From positions 1-64,000 of the forward strand of contig DASWNP010000053.1 in the NCBI GenBank assembly GCA_036399175.1: DNA of 64,000 nucleotides. Reading direction: 5' to 3'. The first letter of the stretch is position 1. Every line of letters starts with the position of its first letter. Position numbers and translations under genes: made by a program. The notes beneath the pieces are model-generated. The model was not told where the DNA came from and did not search any database. It saw only the letters and a program-made list of their open reading frames with translations. The DNA is from DASWNP01 sp036399175 (lineage in GTDB: Bacteria; Acidobacteriota; Blastocatellia; Pyrinomonadales; Pyrinomonadaceae). Shown in pieces: positions 63,020 to 64,000 of the stretch.

Positions 63020-64000
63020 ATGAACTCTTTCAAATCCAGACGACGTAACAGAGCATCGCTCGTCGTCCGTCGTGCGATGGCTCTCGTGTGTCTGCTCGCG
63101 CTCGCCTCGAACGCGTTTCTGACGGGCGTCGCGGGCGCGCAGGGTCAGGCGCGGAGCGAGGGGGCGTCGAAGCGTCTGAGCGAAGAGCAGCGCATCGTTC
63201 ACGTCCTGAATCGTCTCGGCTTCGGAGCGCGTCCGGGCGACGTGGAGCGCGTGCGCCGGACGGGTCTGGAGCGTTACATCGAGGAGCAGCTTCGGCCTGA
63301 AAAGATTGGCGACGAAGTTGTCGAAGCGAAGCTCCGAAATTTGCCGACGCTCCAGATGACCTCCGCCGAGCTACTGTCGAAGTATCCGAATCCGGGCGGG
63401 CTCGTGCGACAGATGCAGCGTCGCGGCGAGCTTCCCGCCGAGCTTGCGGCCATCGTCGAAGCGCGTCGCAATCCCGAAGCCGCGTCGAAGACGGGTGCGA
63501 CAGGGAACATATCTCGTCAGCCCGCAGGAGCTTCGCCTGACGCGCCGACAGGTCAGATGATGCCGGAGCAGAACGGCGACGCGGCGACGCCGACGAGTGC
63601 GAGCGGCGACGGCAACGCGGAGCGCAGAGAGTATCGCCGCGCCATCCTCGAATACATGCGCGAGCGCGGCTTGCAGCCGCCGCAACGCATCGTGGCCGAG
63701 CTACAGGCTTCGCGTATTCTGCGCGCGGTCTATAGCGAGCGGCAGTTGCAGGAGGTGATGGTCGATTTCTGGACGAACCATTTCAACGTCTTCGCGGGCA
63801 AAGGCGCAGACCGTTGGCTGCTGACTTCCTACGACCGCGACGTGATTCGCCCCAACGCCCTCGGGCGCTTCCGCGACCTGCTCGGCGCGACGGCCAAAAG
63901 TCCCGCGATGCTTTTCTATCTCGACAACTTTCAGAGCGTGAGCCCGAACGCCCGGCCAATGGGGGGCGGCGGCGGGCGTCGCCGCCTGATGCAGATGTTG
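63020..64000 (+). CDS. DUF1800 protein, partial (runs off the window)
   Basis: 327 codons are present and the frame is still open at the right end. A signal peptide (AMALVCLLALASNAFLTG) is followed by the DUF1800 opening (IVHVLNRLGFGARPGDVERV, then GLERYIEEQL). Its core follows: QLQEVMVDFWTNHFNVF, GADRWLLTSYDRDVIRPNAL, and LLGATAKSPAMLFYLDN. A Ser/Gln/Ala-rich insert lies near residue 160. The family is exported, often paired with a DUF1501 protein, which would lie beyond this window. Function is poorly known. The start has no strong ribosome site. Confidence 0.9.
   Translation, partial: MNSFKSRRRNRASLVVRRAMALVCLLALASNAFLTGVAGAQGQARSEGASKRLSEEQRIVHVLNRLGFGARPGDVERVRRTGLERYIEEQLRPEKIGDEVVEAKLRNLPTLQMTSAELLSKYPNPGGLVRQMQRRGELPAELAAIVEARRNPEAASKTGATGNISRQPAGASPDAPTGQMMPEQNGDAATPTSASGDGNAERREYRRAILEYMRERGLQPPQRIVAELQASRILRAVYSERQLQEVMVDFWTNHFNVFAGKGADRWLLTSYDRDVIRPNALGRFRDLLGATAKSPAMLFYLDNFQSVSPNARPMGGGGGRRRLMQML

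Overview
The window looks like a chromosome segment of an Acidobacteriota, most probably class Blastocatellia. The pointers are a GC-rich backbone, a Ser/Thr kinase fused to a TPR sensor, exported NHL/streptogramin-lyase-type propellers, unusual ECF sigma/zinc-finger anti-sigma pairs, Tat-exported hydrolases, a DUF1800 protein and intergenic low-complexity hairpins. This placement is inferred from gene style only; there is no rRNA in the window.

Region 1 (1-12837) is clearly more AT-rich than the rest and reads as a horizontally acquired defence-type island. It holds an AlkB-like dioxygenase, a SAM methyltransferase-like protein, a nuclease-STAND NTPase gene broken by one base in a C7 run, a GHKL ATPase with a nuclease-like tail, and a calcineurin-phosphoesterase/STAND/TPR protein in one transcription unit with a complete MurE-type ligase. 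Its right edge carries two families of short direct repeats, directly before the GC-rich block.

Region 2 (12838-31463) is an almost gapless run of 15 minus-strand genes. It combines a catalytically complete ketosynthase, a second ketosynthase that has lost all three catalytic residues (chain-length-factor-like), an ACP, a phosphopantetheinyl transferase, an SRPBCC aromatase/cyclase-like protein, a PF04199 cyclase and monooxygenase-like (ABM) domains. Together these are the parts of a non-reducing type II polyketide pathway. Interleaved are four exported beta-propeller proteins (two fused to cupredoxin domains, one to an ABM-like domain), a multicopper oxidase and a three-haem cytochrome c. 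My reading is a cytosolic aromatic-polyketide line coupled to an envelope oxidative tailoring or redox module. This is the most likely undescribed system here. A zinc-finger anti-sigma gene and an ECF sigma gene lie directly upstream.

Region 3 (34055-47195) holds a dienelactone hydrolase, a peptidase-S51-like protein, an exported amidohydrolase with a relic small reading frame behind it, a TPR-linked protein kinase, an MBL-fold hydrolase, a LytS/LytTR two-component pair, and tRNA-His followed by hisS behind a strong promoter.

Region 4 (47387-64000) is ordinary housekeeping and secreted-protein content: ruvC, yebC, DUF167, YggT, YggS, tRNA-Leu, queC, DinB, a second sigma/anti-sigma pair, an acyl-CoA ligase, an M28 peptidase and the start of a DUF1800 protein that runs off the end. 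Many intergenic gaps here contain long hairpins built of short repeated words, a different word at each site.
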